NCBI GenBank assembly: GCA_017558775.1
Contig: JAFYTP010000027.1
Coordinates: forward strand, 1 to 43,452
Reading direction: 5' to 3'
DNA: 43,452 nucleotides
Source: Bacteroidales bacterium
GTDB lineage: Bacteria > Bacteroidota > Bacteroidia > Bacteroidales > UBA932
In this document: positions 14,596-22,858 of the stretch, piece after piece
Numbering within the stretch: position 1 is the stretch's first letter
Layout of the letters: each line of letters starts with the position of its first letter
Made by a program: the position numbers and the translations under genes
Notes under the pieces: generated by a model
What the model saw: the letters and a program-made list of their open reading frames with translations, nothing else
Told to the model about the DNA's origin: nothing
Databases searched by the model: none

Positions 14596-16308
14596 TTACA
14601 TCCACTCTGCCAGATACTCCCAAATCCGATCGAGCCAGTTGTAGCTTCCCGTGCCCGGGGAGGCCGTCCGCTGGAAACAATGCTCTCGGAGCGCCAGGGT
14701 ATGGAGTTCCGAGGGGATACCCATCGCGCGCAGCTTCTCCCAGGTCTTGACGGAACCCATTGTCGAATAAGGGTCCGCATCCCCGTGGATGAACAGCATC
14801 GGCGCGGTATCAAGGTCGAATGAGAACTCCGGGGCCAGCACGTCGCTGTCCTCGTTGCCATGGTGCTCGTTATAGCCGTCAAAGCCGTCGGAGAGCGCGT
14901 AGGCGGGATAAATGCCGATGCCCCACTGAACCTTGCAGGAGATTTTGTCGATGTCATCGACAGCCAGATAAGAACGGTGCCGGGCGGAGGTCGTGCCCAT
15001 CAAGGTGAGGTGACCGCCGGCGGACGAGCCCATGATGCCGATGCGGTCGGGGTCCAGGCCGTAGCCCTCCGCCTCGCTCCGGACCTTGCGGATGGCCCGC
15101 TGCAGATCCTGCCAGGCGGTCGTGTGCTTCGAAAGTCCCTCCGGGCGCGGGGTGCGGTAACGCATTGTCACGACCGTGATACCCTTCTCATTGAGATAGC
15201 GACGCGCAGGCGTCACTTCGAAGCTATCCGGGCCGTTGCCAATATAGGCACCGCCAGAGTAGATAATCTGGATCGCCTTGGTTTTCAGTTCCTTGGGAAA
15301 ATGCCACTCGATATACGGCGTCCCCTGGGCCTCCTGGGCGTCGGGCATCTTCCCTTCCGGCCAAAGGTCCTCCTTGACATACTGCGCACGGGCGTCATCG
15401 GAAGTAAAACGGTCATACAAGGCCACTTCCGGCTGTACCGGACCCAGGAATCCCATCTGCGTCATGAACTCCACGCCCCGCTCGAAACCGAAGGCCCCGT
15501 GTCCCTTGTTGGGATACAGGTGCAGCTCGGCCGGAATCCCCCGCTTCCGGAGTTCCCGGTAAACCAGGGTGGATCCCATGGGGGTGTACGGGTCGATTTC
15601 CCCGTGATGCAGGCTCATCGGGCAGGTCTTCTCATCGAACTTGAACACCTCGCTGAGCTTCACGTCCGTACCGTATCCCTCCCGCATCGCCGGGGTGCCG
15701 GTCTCGCCGTCCGTCGTCGCATAGGCCGGTGCATTGACAATTGCCCAATTGATATGGCAAGGGATGTCATCGACCTTGTCGATGCGTTCGTAAGCCGGGG
15801 TTTGGGAGCTCGTCGCCAGCAACAGGGCCAGGTGCGAGCCTGCAGACATCGATATAACACCTATCTTTTCCGGGTCGAACCCGCGCTTGGCGGCCTCCTT
15901 ACGGACCATCCGCACCGCGCGCTGGCCGTCTTCCCACGCCGACTGGTAGATGGGCAGTCCCACGGGGCGCGGCGTCCGGTACACGAAATTGACGCACTGC
16001 ACGCCCAATTTCGTGAGCTCCTTGTTCCACTTCTTGATGAGGCTCACGTCGCAGCAGTTCATATAGCTGCCGCCGGAGATGAGGATCATGCAGGTCCCGT
16101 TGGGATTGGCGGGTTTTTCGAACCACTCCAGATAGGGAATGCGGTATTTGTCGGGGTTGAAACCTTCCTGGCTGGTCTCATTCGTCATCGCGGCAATCTG
16201 GTGGGCCTGCGTATCGGGCATCTTGCCCTTGGGCCAGACGGGAACACGCTCCTGCGCCGTCAGGGAAAGAGACAGCAGGAAAAGAAGAAGGGTAAAGGCT
16301 TTTTTCAT
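14596..16308 (-). CDS. Secreted double alpha/beta-hydrolase (esterase-like tandem)
   Basis: A 570-residue exported protein: signal peptide MKKAFTLLLFLLSLSLTAQ, then two homologous alpha/beta-hydrolase domains (about 35-280 and 310-565) of the kind seen in bacterial acetyl and feruloyl esterases. Domain 1 has an oxyanion segment ISGGSYMN, nucleophile SMSAGS near residue 154, and GEIDPY and NKGHG. Domain 2 has YSGGAYIG, GSSAGG near 427, GDADPY and REHCF. Both therefore look catalytically complete. The ATG at 16308 is chosen over an upstream start because it begins the signal peptide. It follows the GH20-like gene by four bases; deacylation plus glycan trimming is a reasonable inference. Confidence 0.87.
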   Translation of the reverse strand: MKKAFTLLLFLLSLSLTAQERVPVWPKGKMPDTQAHQIAAMTNETSQEGFNPDKYRIPYLEWFEKPANPNGTCMILISGGSYMNCCDVSLIKKWNKELTKLGVQCVNFVYRTPRPVGLPIYQSAWEDGQRAVRMVRKEAAKRGFDPEKIGVISMSAGSHLALLLATSSQTPAYERIDKVDDIPCHINWAIVNAPAYATTDGETGTPAMREGYGTDVKLSEVFKFDEKTCPMSLHHGEIDPYTPMGSTLVYRELRKRGIPAELHLYPNKGHGAFGFERGVEFMTQMGFLGPVQPEVALYDRFTSDDARAQYVKEDLWPEGKMPDAQEAQGTPYIEWHFPKELKTKAIQIIYSGGAYIGNGPDSFEVTPARRYLNEKGITVVTMRYRTPRPEGLSKHTTAWQDLQRAIRKVRSEAEGYGLDPDRIGIMGSSAGGHLTLMGTTSARHRSYLAVDDIDKISCKVQWGIGIYPAYALSDGFDGYNEHHGNEDSDVLAPEFSFDLDTAPMLFIHGDADPYSTMGSVKTWEKLRAMGIPSELHTLALREHCFQRTASPGTGSYNWLDRIWEYLAEWM

Positions 16309-16312
16309 GGAA

Positions 16313-17422
16313 TTAACGGGCAAGGTCGGTGAATGTGGCGATGACGGTCTGGAGGGCACGGGCGTCGTCGATGCGCCCCTCCTCCTGCTCGCCGCGGTTC
16401 TTTACGGCGTTGAAACGCCGCAAGAAATGGTCCGCGCCGGACCAGATGGTGTGGATATACCCCTGCAGCCGCTTGGCCGTCTCCGGGGCGGACTGCTTGC
16501 GGAAACGAACCATGTCACGGATCTGCTGCTCGCAGAGGGTCGGGTCCCGGTAGCCGCAGGAGGCCACGGGAAGGCCCTTGGTGGCGAAATAGACACCCGT
16601 CAAGTCCGCCCGCTCATAGTGCCAATCGCAGATAAAGACGTCCTTGGGAATCATGTCGATGGCGCGCCAGGTGTAGTTGTAGCTCGCCTCCCACTCGCCG
16701 AGGCCGGTGGTACGGCCGTCCAACAAGCGGTCGCCCCAGATCATCAGCTGGCGGCCTTTCTCAGCCAGATGGTTGCGGAGAAGCGTCACTTCCCCGGCGA
16801 ACAAATCGGCCTTATCGACGCCGTTGCAGCGGGGGCATTCCTTCTCACCGAGGTAGAACACCTCGTCCATGCCGGCGTGGAATGCATCGGTCTCGAAGGC
16901 ATCGCAGAGCTCATCGACAACATCAAACACCACCTTGTGGACGTCCGGATGCAGCGGGCAGTAGCTCTTGCAATACAGTCCGTCGGGATTTGGCCATTCC
17001 GTATAGTTTTCCACCTTGACGGACGGGTTCTCATCGAACTCGGGATACTCCCGCAGCAGGTTGCCGATCTGCTTGGCCCAGGACTGATGACCCAGCAGGT
17101 TGATGTGCGGCACGAGGCGGATGCCCCGCGTGCGGCACACGGCCACGATGCGTTTCACATCCTCCTTGGTGAGCGGGTTCTCGTCCCGCAGCTCCGGATG
17201 CGACTCATAGGCATAATTCCAGTCCACCCGCAGGATTAGCAGGTTAAAATGGGCCGGGACCAGGTCTCCCTCGATGAACTTCAGGAAATTGTCCAGCCCC
17301 CGTTGCGACGGTGCCTCGATGGCGAGGCCCCGCACGGGGATAAGTTCGTCAATGGGATCGGCTTTAGCGGAAAGGTGGGCGCCCAGCAGCGCCGCGATGG
17401 TCAGGAGTATGAATCGTCTCAT
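16313..17422 (-). CDS. Secreted GH20-like glycoside hydrolase
   Basis: A 369-residue exported protein with signal peptide MRRFILLTIAALLGAHLSAKA and a TIM-barrel domain resembling the catalytic domain of family 20 beta-hexosaminidases: GLDNFLKFIEGDLVPAHFN, RGIRLVPHINLLGHQSW, and HAGMDEVFYL near residues 180-190 with the paired Asp-Glu of substrate-assisted catalysis. A Cys-rich CPRCNG follows. The usual N-terminal GH20b domain is missing, so the protein is short and the substrate may differ from chitobiose. It leads a two-gene operon with the double hydrolase. Confidence 0.78.
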   Translation of the reverse strand: MRRFILLTIAALLGAHLSAKADPIDELIPVRGLAIEAPSQRGLDNFLKFIEGDLVPAHFNLLILRVDWNYAYESHPELRDENPLTKEDVKRIVAVCRTRGIRLVPHINLLGHQSWAKQIGNLLREYPEFDENPSVKVENYTEWPNPDGLYCKSYCPLHPDVHKVVFDVVDELCDAFETDAFHAGMDEVFYLGEKECPRCNGVDKADLFAGEVTLLRNHLAEKGRQLMIWGDRLLDGRTTGLGEWEASYNYTWRAIDMIPKDVFICDWHYERADLTGVYFATKGLPVASCGYRDPTLCEQQIRDMVRFRKQSAPETAKRLQGYIHTIWSGADHFLRRFNAVKNRGEQEEGRIDDARALQTVIATFTDLAR

Positions 17423-17444
17423 CGGTTCGTGGTTCTATCTTCTA

Positions 17445-17484
17445 CAAAATTAATGATTATTCCCGAATTCCCGGCGGCCGGGAA
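17445..17484. promoter_or_regulatory. Divergent intergenic promoter region with palindrome
   Basis: Minus-strand TAATTTTG (17452-17445) is a good -7 box for the GH20-like gene. Upstream, TTCCCGG (17468-17474) and CCGGGAA (17478-17484) form a tight palindrome around CGG. On the plus strand AATATTTG (17489-17496) is a near-match -7 box for the small lipoprotein gene at 17531, so the palindrome could serve both directions. Confidence 0.5.
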
Positions 17485-17530
17485 GGAATAATATTTGCAG
17501 GCTAGCCCATGAACCCAAACACTGATAACT

Positions 17531-17905
17531 ATGTTCAAAAGAATCGCATTCCTGGCCATCGCCGCCCTTCTGATGACGGCCTGCGCCTTCTCCCTCCCGG
17601 GAAAATTCACCCAACTTGCCGACCAGGTGGCCGCCAAGGGCGCCGATTATACGCCTGAGCAGTGGGAAAAGACCAACGCCAAGTTCGAGAAGCTCGTCCA
17701 GCAGTACATCGACAAGTATGACAAGCTCTCCAACGAAGACAAGAAAGAAATCAACGCCGCCATCGGCAAATACACCGCCACCGCCCTCAAATGCGGCGCC
17801 GCCAATGGTCTGAAGCAAATCAACGCCCTCCTCAAGGAGATCCCCAGCGCCATTGACACTGCCGCCGAAGGTGCCCGCGGCTTCCTGGAAGAACTAGGGC
17901 TATAA
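17531..17905 (+). CDS. Small lipoprotein, helical, unknown function
   Basis: A 124-residue lipoprotein: signal MFKRIAFLAIAALLMTAC with the lipid-modified Cys at 18, then a charged, mainly helical domain (EQWEKTNAKFEKLVQQYIDKYDKL, NEDKKEINAAIGKYTATALK). It resembles small Bacteroidales periplasmic proteins of unknown function; I do not recognise a named family with certainty. The next gene starts 13 bases downstream, so the two are probably co-transcribed. Confidence 0.75.
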   Translation: MFKRIAFLAIAALLMTACAFSLPGKFTQLADQVAAKGADYTPEQWEKTNAKFEKLVQQYIDKYDKLSNEDKKEINAAIGKYTATALKCGAANGLKQINALLKEIPSAIDTAAEGARGFLEELGL

Positions 17906-17918
17906 ATCTCTCCATCCG

Positions 17919-18398
17919 ATGAGAATCCTCCTTGTGCTTTTCTCCCTTTTCCTGTTCCTTCCGGCCTCCGCCGGCAAGGAAGTGACGGTGTACAAGGGGG
18001 ATTCCCATTTTATGAGCGACATCATCTGCACCGTCCGGGACGGGAAAGTGTACAAGGGAAGATCGACCTTCAATTCTGACATCCTGTTACGGATTGACAA
18101 AGATGTCATTTACCGTAACGACTCCTCCTTCATGTCGGATATCGTCCTGAATATCGAGGACAAGACTGTCTATCAAGGCCGCCCCAGCTTCCTCTCCGAC
18201 ATCCTCTGGACCATGCGGGACGGTTGCCTCTACCAAGGAAGGTCCACCTTCCGCAGTGACATCATCGCCCATCTGGACGACAACAAAGTCTACCGCGGCA
18301 CCTCCTCCTATCACTCCGACATTCTCTTCACCATCGACGGCCTCCTGACTTTCCAGGAATTCATAGCCGTCTGGTATGCGGTGAATTACATCTACTAA
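17919..18398 (+). CDS. Exported protein of six 20-residue repeats
   Basis: A 159-residue protein with signal peptide MRILLVLFSLFLFLPASAG, then six tandem repeats of exactly about 20 residues with consensus (V/I/L)Y-(K/R/Q)-G-x-S-x-F-x-S-D-I-x(5)-D-x-x, from VYKGDSHFMSDI to VYRGTSSYHSDI, and a short closing helix ending at the C-terminus. The regular strand-turn period suggests a small beta-solenoid or beta-propeller-like surface protein. Function unknown. It follows the small lipoprotein gene, and its stop is five bases from the stop of the convergent HIRAN-like gene. Confidence 0.8.
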   Translation: MRILLVLFSLFLFLPASAGKEVTVYKGDSHFMSDIICTVRDGKVYKGRSTFNSDILLRIDKDVIYRNDSSFMSDIVLNIEDKTVYQGRPSFLSDILWTMRDGCLYQGRSTFRSDIIAHLDDNKVYRGTSSYHSDILFTIDGLLTFQEFIAVWYAVNYIY

Positions 18399-18403
18399 GT
18401 ATC

Positions 18404-19018
18404 CTAGCCCAAGAACCCCACCAGGGCCTCTTCGACGAAGTCGCGGGAGGCGGGGAGGACTATGCGGATGTCCGCGTAGTATTTACCGGTGACACTGATA
18501 TCGACGTGGCCGGCGAAGGGGCAGACGAAGCTGCCAGGGTTGAAGGCCAGGAAGGCGGCGCGGTCCTTCATCGGGAGGTAGCCCATCAGGCGACCGTCGG
18601 GAGAGGCGTGGGCCTCCAGGCCGCCGCCGTTGGGATTGACCTCAATCCAGCCGACGAGGCCGCCCAGGTCCTTATCCGTGCAGTGTCCCTGCAGGCCGGT
18701 GATGAAGGAACTCATCGTCTGTTCCGGCAGGACGGAATGGTATTCGATCCGGTCCAGGAAATGAAAATCCAGGACCGGTTTTTCCATCTCCTGCACGGGG
18801 ACGGTTCCGGGCCGATACGGCCTTTCGGGCTGGGATTCAGCGAACCGGGCCGGTCTCGGGGTATTGCCCTGAGACGCGGCCGGTTTCTGAGATGCGGGTT
18901 TGAAGTCCCGCTGTCTGGTTGGTTGTTTTTCGTTTTTGGTGTAGGAGTTGTCGTGGTCATCGTGAAGGACCAGGAACATTCCCACGGCAAAAAGGATTAC
19001 AATGATGGCAATCAGCAT
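18404..19018 (-). CDS. Membrane-anchored protein with possible HIRAN-like domain
   Basis: A 204-residue protein. An N-terminal membrane helix (MLIAIIVILFAVGMFLVLH) is followed by a proline- and charge-rich linker (about 20-85) and a C-terminal domain of about 110 residues. That domain contains LVGWIEVNPNGGG, HASPDGRLMGYLP and GHVDISVTGKYYADI, which recall the strand pattern of HIRAN domains (a substrate-tip-binding fold usually found in helicases). The match is by eye and tentative. It starts three bases after the OmpA-like gene stops, the last gene of a five-gene envelope operon. Confidence 0.6.
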   Translation of the reverse strand: MLIAIIVILFAVGMFLVLHDDHDNSYTKNEKQPTRQRDFKPASQKPAASQGNTPRPARFAESQPERPYRPGTVPVQEMEKPVLDFHFLDRIEYHSVLPEQTMSSFITGLQGHCTDKDLGGLVGWIEVNPNGGGLEAHASPDGRLMGYLPMKDRAAFLAFNPGSFVCPFAGHVDISVTGKYYADIRIVLPASRDFVEEALVGFLG

Positions 19019-19021
19019 AAA

Positions 19022-20992
19022 CTATGGCGTTGGTGACTCAATCACGTCGTCATTCAGCCGGTATGCTCTGATCAGTCGCGCGATTTCGGGATCCAGGTTG
19101 CCTCGGTGCACGTAGGAGGGTTCCTGGCGGCAGGCGCGGATGTAGTGTTCCACCGCCTCCTGCTCTTCACCCAACCGGGAATGGACAATCGCCAGCAGGT
19201 AGTTCACCTGAGCGGTCGGCTTCAGCTCGGAAAGGATGTCCAGGGCGCTGAAGTTGCGGTCCAGGCCCATGTAGGCGATCGCGGTATTATAATCATGATA
19301 CGGCTGCAGCAGGGAAAGAGCGGCTTCGTAGTCCATGTTCGTCAGCGCCCGGACACCCCGCATGTAGGTGGAGTCGAGCACGGTGGTATGGATGGTGTCC
19401 TTGACCATGTCCTTCCGATGCAGATGGAAGTCGAAGGCCACGGTACGGAGCCTCGGGTACAGGTAGTCGCGCAGGTACGGATAGAACCGCTCGCGGGCCA
19501 GCAGGGCGTCGCGGGAATCCAGGTCCGGAACACGGCGCAGGAGTTCATAGCGGGACTTGTCGCCCTCGGTCAGATAGGTGTCTTCGTCCACGATGAAGTC
19601 CAGACGGTCCCAGTTCTCGCCCTTGTAGCGGCTGATGAACGGAATGCGGACGTGGTTCGTGCGGATGCGGCGGCCCGCTTCGTCGAACACCAGGCCGTTC
19701 TCGCGGTCCATGGAATCGCGCAGGACGCGGATCTGGTCGTCCAGATAGCGGGAGATGGACTCGCTGCGGGAGCGGGAAAGGCGCCAGTTGACGCTTTCGC
19801 GGCCATCCGGCGAGGCCGATGCCGTCACGATGATGGAATCCAGCAGGAAGGTGTCGTTCTCCAGCAGGGAGGCCAGCACCCGGCGGATCCGTCCAAGTTC
19901 GCGGCGGTTGTCGCCCATATCCAGGTCGATGTCGCTCTTGCCCAGGCGGAAATCGATGCGGCTGGTGGTGGAAGCGTCGGCGTGGCGCTCGATGATCTTC
20001 TCCACATAGTGCTCGGTCTGGTCGGCCAGGCCGGAGACGGAGCTGATGTAGAAGGTGAGCGGAGCGCTCTCGGGGATGTCATAGATCTTGTCGCCGGCTT
20101 CGTAGATCTCGCCGGACAGGGTGATGTCCACCTTGCGCAGACGCGGCCGGGTGGAGATGGTCTGGACGTAGTTGTAGATGAAGTCTCCGTTCTTCCCCAC
20201 CATCACGGTATCCAGGCGGATGTTGTCCGTGAAGACCTTCACATACTTGTTGTAGATCTCGTCCAGTTTCCGCTTGCGGCGGTCATTGACGTTGCGGGCG
20301 ATTTTACGCGTGTAGTGCTCTACCGCCTCCTGCTCCGAAACGCCATAGATCGAGTAGAAATGCTCGTCGGAAACGAAGGTGCTGTCCGTCTTGAAAGCAT
20401 ACACCTGCGGGATGTTGCGCTTCAGGAAGATTTCCAGCGCCCGCACGTTCACGAAACGGGTGGGATCGGAGATGATCTTGGCCAGCAGCTTGTTATACTG
20501 CTGATAACCTCTGAGGCGGGCCTTGTCGTAAGCGTTACCGGTGATCAGGACCGGATCCAGACGCTCGACGTCGCCGAGGATATACATGTCGGGATAGAAG
20601 CGGAGCTGCCACTTGCTGTCCTGCATCTCTGCGGGAACGATAATCGAGAAAGCCAGGTCCAGCTTGCCGTGCCGTTCCGCGATGTTGCGGAAACGGGCCG
20701 TCACCTTGGCGGCTTCGAGGGTTTCGGTAGCCACCATATCGCCGGTGACATCGTCCCGGATGGCCTTCATCAGCAGGAGTTCACGGCCGTCGTCGTCCTT
20801 GATCCGGAGCGTGTCGCGCATGACCTTCGCCTGCTTGACCTCCGGAACATACACGTCCTTGCCCAGGACCAGGGAGGCCGAAGGATTGCCGTTCTTGATA
20901 CGGGCAAGCTTCCGCTGCGAGCTGCAGGAAGCAACCAGGGTGAGGGCCGAGACCGCTGCCAGGGCCCCTATGAAAAGAAACTTCGGTTTCAT
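19022..20992 (-). CDS. OmpA-like lipoprotein with C-terminal TPR region
   Basis: A 656-residue lipoprotein (signal ending VASC). Residues 60-180 form a beta domain with KLDLAFSIIVPAEMQDSKWQ and a repeated strand pattern as in DUF3868-type fimbrial accessory proteins. Residues about 330-430 form an OmpA-like peptidoglycan-binding region with DNRRELGRIRRVL, SASPDGRESVNWRLSRSRS. The end (about 550-650) is TPR-like (YEAALSLLQPYHDYNTAIAYMGL, RNFSALDIL). It abuts the DUF3575-like outer-membrane protein gene with no gap. Together they probably tether an outer-membrane complex to the cell wall. The partner is inferred. Confidence 0.78.
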   Translation of the reverse strand: MKPKFLFIGALAAVSALTLVASCSSQRKLARIKNGNPSASLVLGKDVYVPEVKQAKVMRDTLRIKDDDGRELLLMKAIRDDVTGDMVATETLEAAKVTARFRNIAERHGKLDLAFSIIVPAEMQDSKWQLRFYPDMYILGDVERLDPVLITGNAYDKARLRGYQQYNKLLAKIISDPTRFVNVRALEIFLKRNIPQVYAFKTDSTFVSDEHFYSIYGVSEQEAVEHYTRKIARNVNDRRKRKLDEIYNKYVKVFTDNIRLDTVMVGKNGDFIYNYVQTISTRPRLRKVDITLSGEIYEAGDKIYDIPESAPLTFYISSVSGLADQTEHYVEKIIERHADASTTSRIDFRLGKSDIDLDMGDNRRELGRIRRVLASLLENDTFLLDSIIVTASASPDGRESVNWRLSRSRSESISRYLDDQIRVLRDSMDRENGLVFDEAGRRIRTNHVRIPFISRYKGENWDRLDFIVDEDTYLTEGDKSRYELLRRVPDLDSRDALLARERFYPYLRDYLYPRLRTVAFDFHLHRKDMVKDTIHTTVLDSTYMRGVRALTNMDYEAALSLLQPYHDYNTAIAYMGLDRNFSALDILSELKPTAQVNYLLAIVHSRLGEEQEAVEHYIRACRQEPSYVHRGNLDPEIARLIRAYRLNDDVIESPTP

Positions 20993-21559
20993 TTAGAACA
21001 CATAAACAAGGCTGAGTGATACCTGGTCGGGGGCGATGAAGGTCTTGCGACCCTGCTCCCGGACGAACAATTTCTGCGGGCTGCTATAGAAGCCGTACTC
21101 CTGGAACACGCCCGCCCAGCCGCCGATACCGGCTTCCAAGTTGAAGTGCTTGGAAAGCATGAAGGTATAGCCGGCAGCAAGTCCGCCGCCAAAACCGTTC
21201 TTCCCTTCCTGGAGCGCGGCGCGCCAGATTCCCGTTTCGGAGAAAGAGTTCATATACTGCGCCTTGGCGGAAATCCAGAAACCGGAATTGACATACCAGG
21301 GCCAATACTTGACGCCCAGATAGGCAGTCTTCTGCTGAAGCTGGACGAGAGCCTCGGGATTATGCGTGTGGAAATCCCAGGGGTTGTAACGGCCGCCGAC
21401 CATCAGGGAGAAGTGCTGGGAAACAGACATTCCCACCTCCGCGTTGATGGTGCCGAGAGCGGCCCAGTCCAGGAAATTGGTCTGGACCGTCCATTTCTGG
21501 GCGGCGCAGGTCAGGGGCAGCAACAGGCCCAAGACCCCGATGAGGAGCAATCTTTTCAT
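20993..21559 (-). CDS. Small outer-membrane beta-barrel protein, DUF3575-like
   Basis: A 188-residue exported protein: signal peptide MKRLLLIGVLGLLLPLTCAAQ followed by alternating amphipathic strands (WTVQTNFLDWAALGTINAEVGM, FSLMVGGRYNPW, YLGVKYWPWYVNSGFWISAKAQ) and a closing strand SLSLVYVF ending in Phe, the classic outer-membrane barrel end. The pattern fits DUF3575-type proteins that accompany OmpA-like accessory proteins in Bacteroidales. It sits between the lipoprotein pair and the OmpA-like gene, adjacent to the latter. The exact family is inferred. Confidence 0.82.
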   Translation of the reverse strand: MKRLLLIGVLGLLLPLTCAAQKWTVQTNFLDWAALGTINAEVGMSVSQHFSLMVGGRYNPWDFHTHNPEALVQLQQKTAYLGVKYWPWYVNSGFWISAKAQYMNSFSETGIWRAALQEGKNGFGGGLAAGYTFMLSKHFNLEAGIGGWAGVFQEYGFYSSPQKLFVREQGRKTFIAPDQVSLSLVYVF

Positions 21560-21574
21560 CCTGCGTCCTCCTGA

Positions 21575-22858
21575 TTATTCGGCAGAACCGTTTCCGCCTT
21601 CCGCGGGCTTCCCTTTCTGCGTGAACGTGAAGCCTTTCACTTCGAAATCGGGGTGATCTTTCGGATAGACAGCAATGTAAGCGGAACGGTCCTCCGAAGT
21701 TTCATTTGCCTGCACATCGTATTTGACAGAGGTATAAGACACGTTGGAAGTCTCATCCACCTTGTTCACTTCCGTCTTCAAAGTCAGCCAGGATTCCGCC
21801 TCTTCAGGAATAACTTTAATGATCAGTTCGCAATTACCCTTAAAGGTTACGAGAGCCTTATCCGTTTCAGCTTCCGAACCGGCCTCATATACCTGAGGAA
21901 GTGTCGTGGGGTACTGCACTTTGACTTCGCGCTCGGCGAAACGGACCACTTTCACTTTGCTACGACCGTTTCCATCATTGACCGTAATATAGATGTAAGC
22001 ACCCACCGGGAAATCTTTATCCTTGTAGGTCTCAGGGCAGGTCACTTCCACCGTACCGGCATTGGGGTTCTCGGGATCCGGCTTGATGGCCGTCTTGAAG
22101 CGGCCGTCCGTACCGGCAACCAGCAGGGCATTCTCCGCGCCCGCGCCCGTGAGGGTATAGCTGATGGTGAGGGTCTCACCCGGATAGATCAGCACTTCAC
22201 CGTCCAAATCCTGTCCCTCAAGGCTCAGTTCGACATCCAGAGGGCGGTAATAGGGAAGCACGATCGTCTCGCCGGTAGCGGAAAGCACCAGTTCGATCCG
22301 GTCGTCATACACCTGCGGATTCAGGCTGAAAATCTCGTCGGCATCCTTGCCTCTGGCCGGCCAGTCCTTCCGCTGTTCCCAGGTCTCGCCGTTGTCCAGG
22401 GAGATGCACCAGTAACCTTCCTCGTCGATCTTCAACTGGGGAGGGTAATCCACATAGAGGGGATTGTTGTTCACGATGATGATCTCGCCGTCAATCGTCC
22501 AGACCCAGTGGCCTTCCTCGTCCTTGGTGATCGAGATGGCCGGGCCGAAGGCGTCTTCGCCGTCCTTGCCGTCCACACCGCTGTACAGTTTCAGCGTCGA
22601 ATCATCGTTGAAAACCAGGGTATAGCCTCCGCGGCCGTCCTCGTCCTCGAATTCCTTCACGTCCACGACGTATCCGCCGGCGGCCATCTGATCCACGATC
22701 TCCCGGAGGGAGCTGATGGATTCATTCATCTGCGTCACCTTTTCGGAGAGCTGATCAATTTCATTCTGCATGGTGATAAGCTCGTCCCGGACGAACTTGC
22801 CGCAGCCGCTTGCCAAAAGGGCCGCGGCCATGATACCTACTACGATATTCTTTTTCAT
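21575..22858 (-). CDS. DUF4988-type lipoprotein with BACON domain (paralogue 2)
   Basis: A 427-residue lipoprotein, signal MKKNIVVGIMAAALLASGC. A coiled coil (about 22-55, ITMQNEIDQLSEKVTQMNE) leads to a DUF4988-like region with GGYTLVFNDDSTLKLYSGVDGKDGED, GHWVWTIDGE and LDNGETWEQ. A beta domain follows, and a BACON-like domain ends the protein (ESWLTLKTEV, ITVYPK-type strands, FTQKG). Such proteins form trimeric surface stalks; ligand unknown. It overlaps the preceding paralogue by four bases, and the outer-membrane barrel gene follows after 15 bases. Confidence 0.84.
   Translation of the reverse strand: MKKNIVVGIMAAALLASGCGKFVRDELITMQNEIDQLSEKVTQMNESISSLREIVDQMAAGGYVVDVKEFEDEDGRGGYTLVFNDDSTLKLYSGVDGKDGEDAFGPAISITKDEEGHWVWTIDGEIIIVNNNPLYVDYPPQLKIDEEGYWCISLDNGETWEQRKDWPARGKDADEIFSLNPQVYDDRIELVLSATGETIVLPYYRPLDVELSLEGQDLDGEVLIYPGETLTISYTLTGAGAENALLVAGTDGRFKTAIKPDPENPNAGTVEVTCPETYKDKDFPVGAYIYITVNDGNGRSKVKVVRFAEREVKVQYPTTLPQVYEAGSEAETDKALVTFKGNCELIIKVIPEEAESWLTLKTEVNKVDETSNVSYTSVKYDVQANETSEDRSAYIAVYPKDHPDFEVKGFTFTQKGKPAEGGNGSAE

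Noticed and set aside
19106-21019. Long plus-strand frame opposite the OmpA-like gene.
   Set aside because: No domain features, and it lies fully over a well-supported lipoprotein gene on the minus strand.
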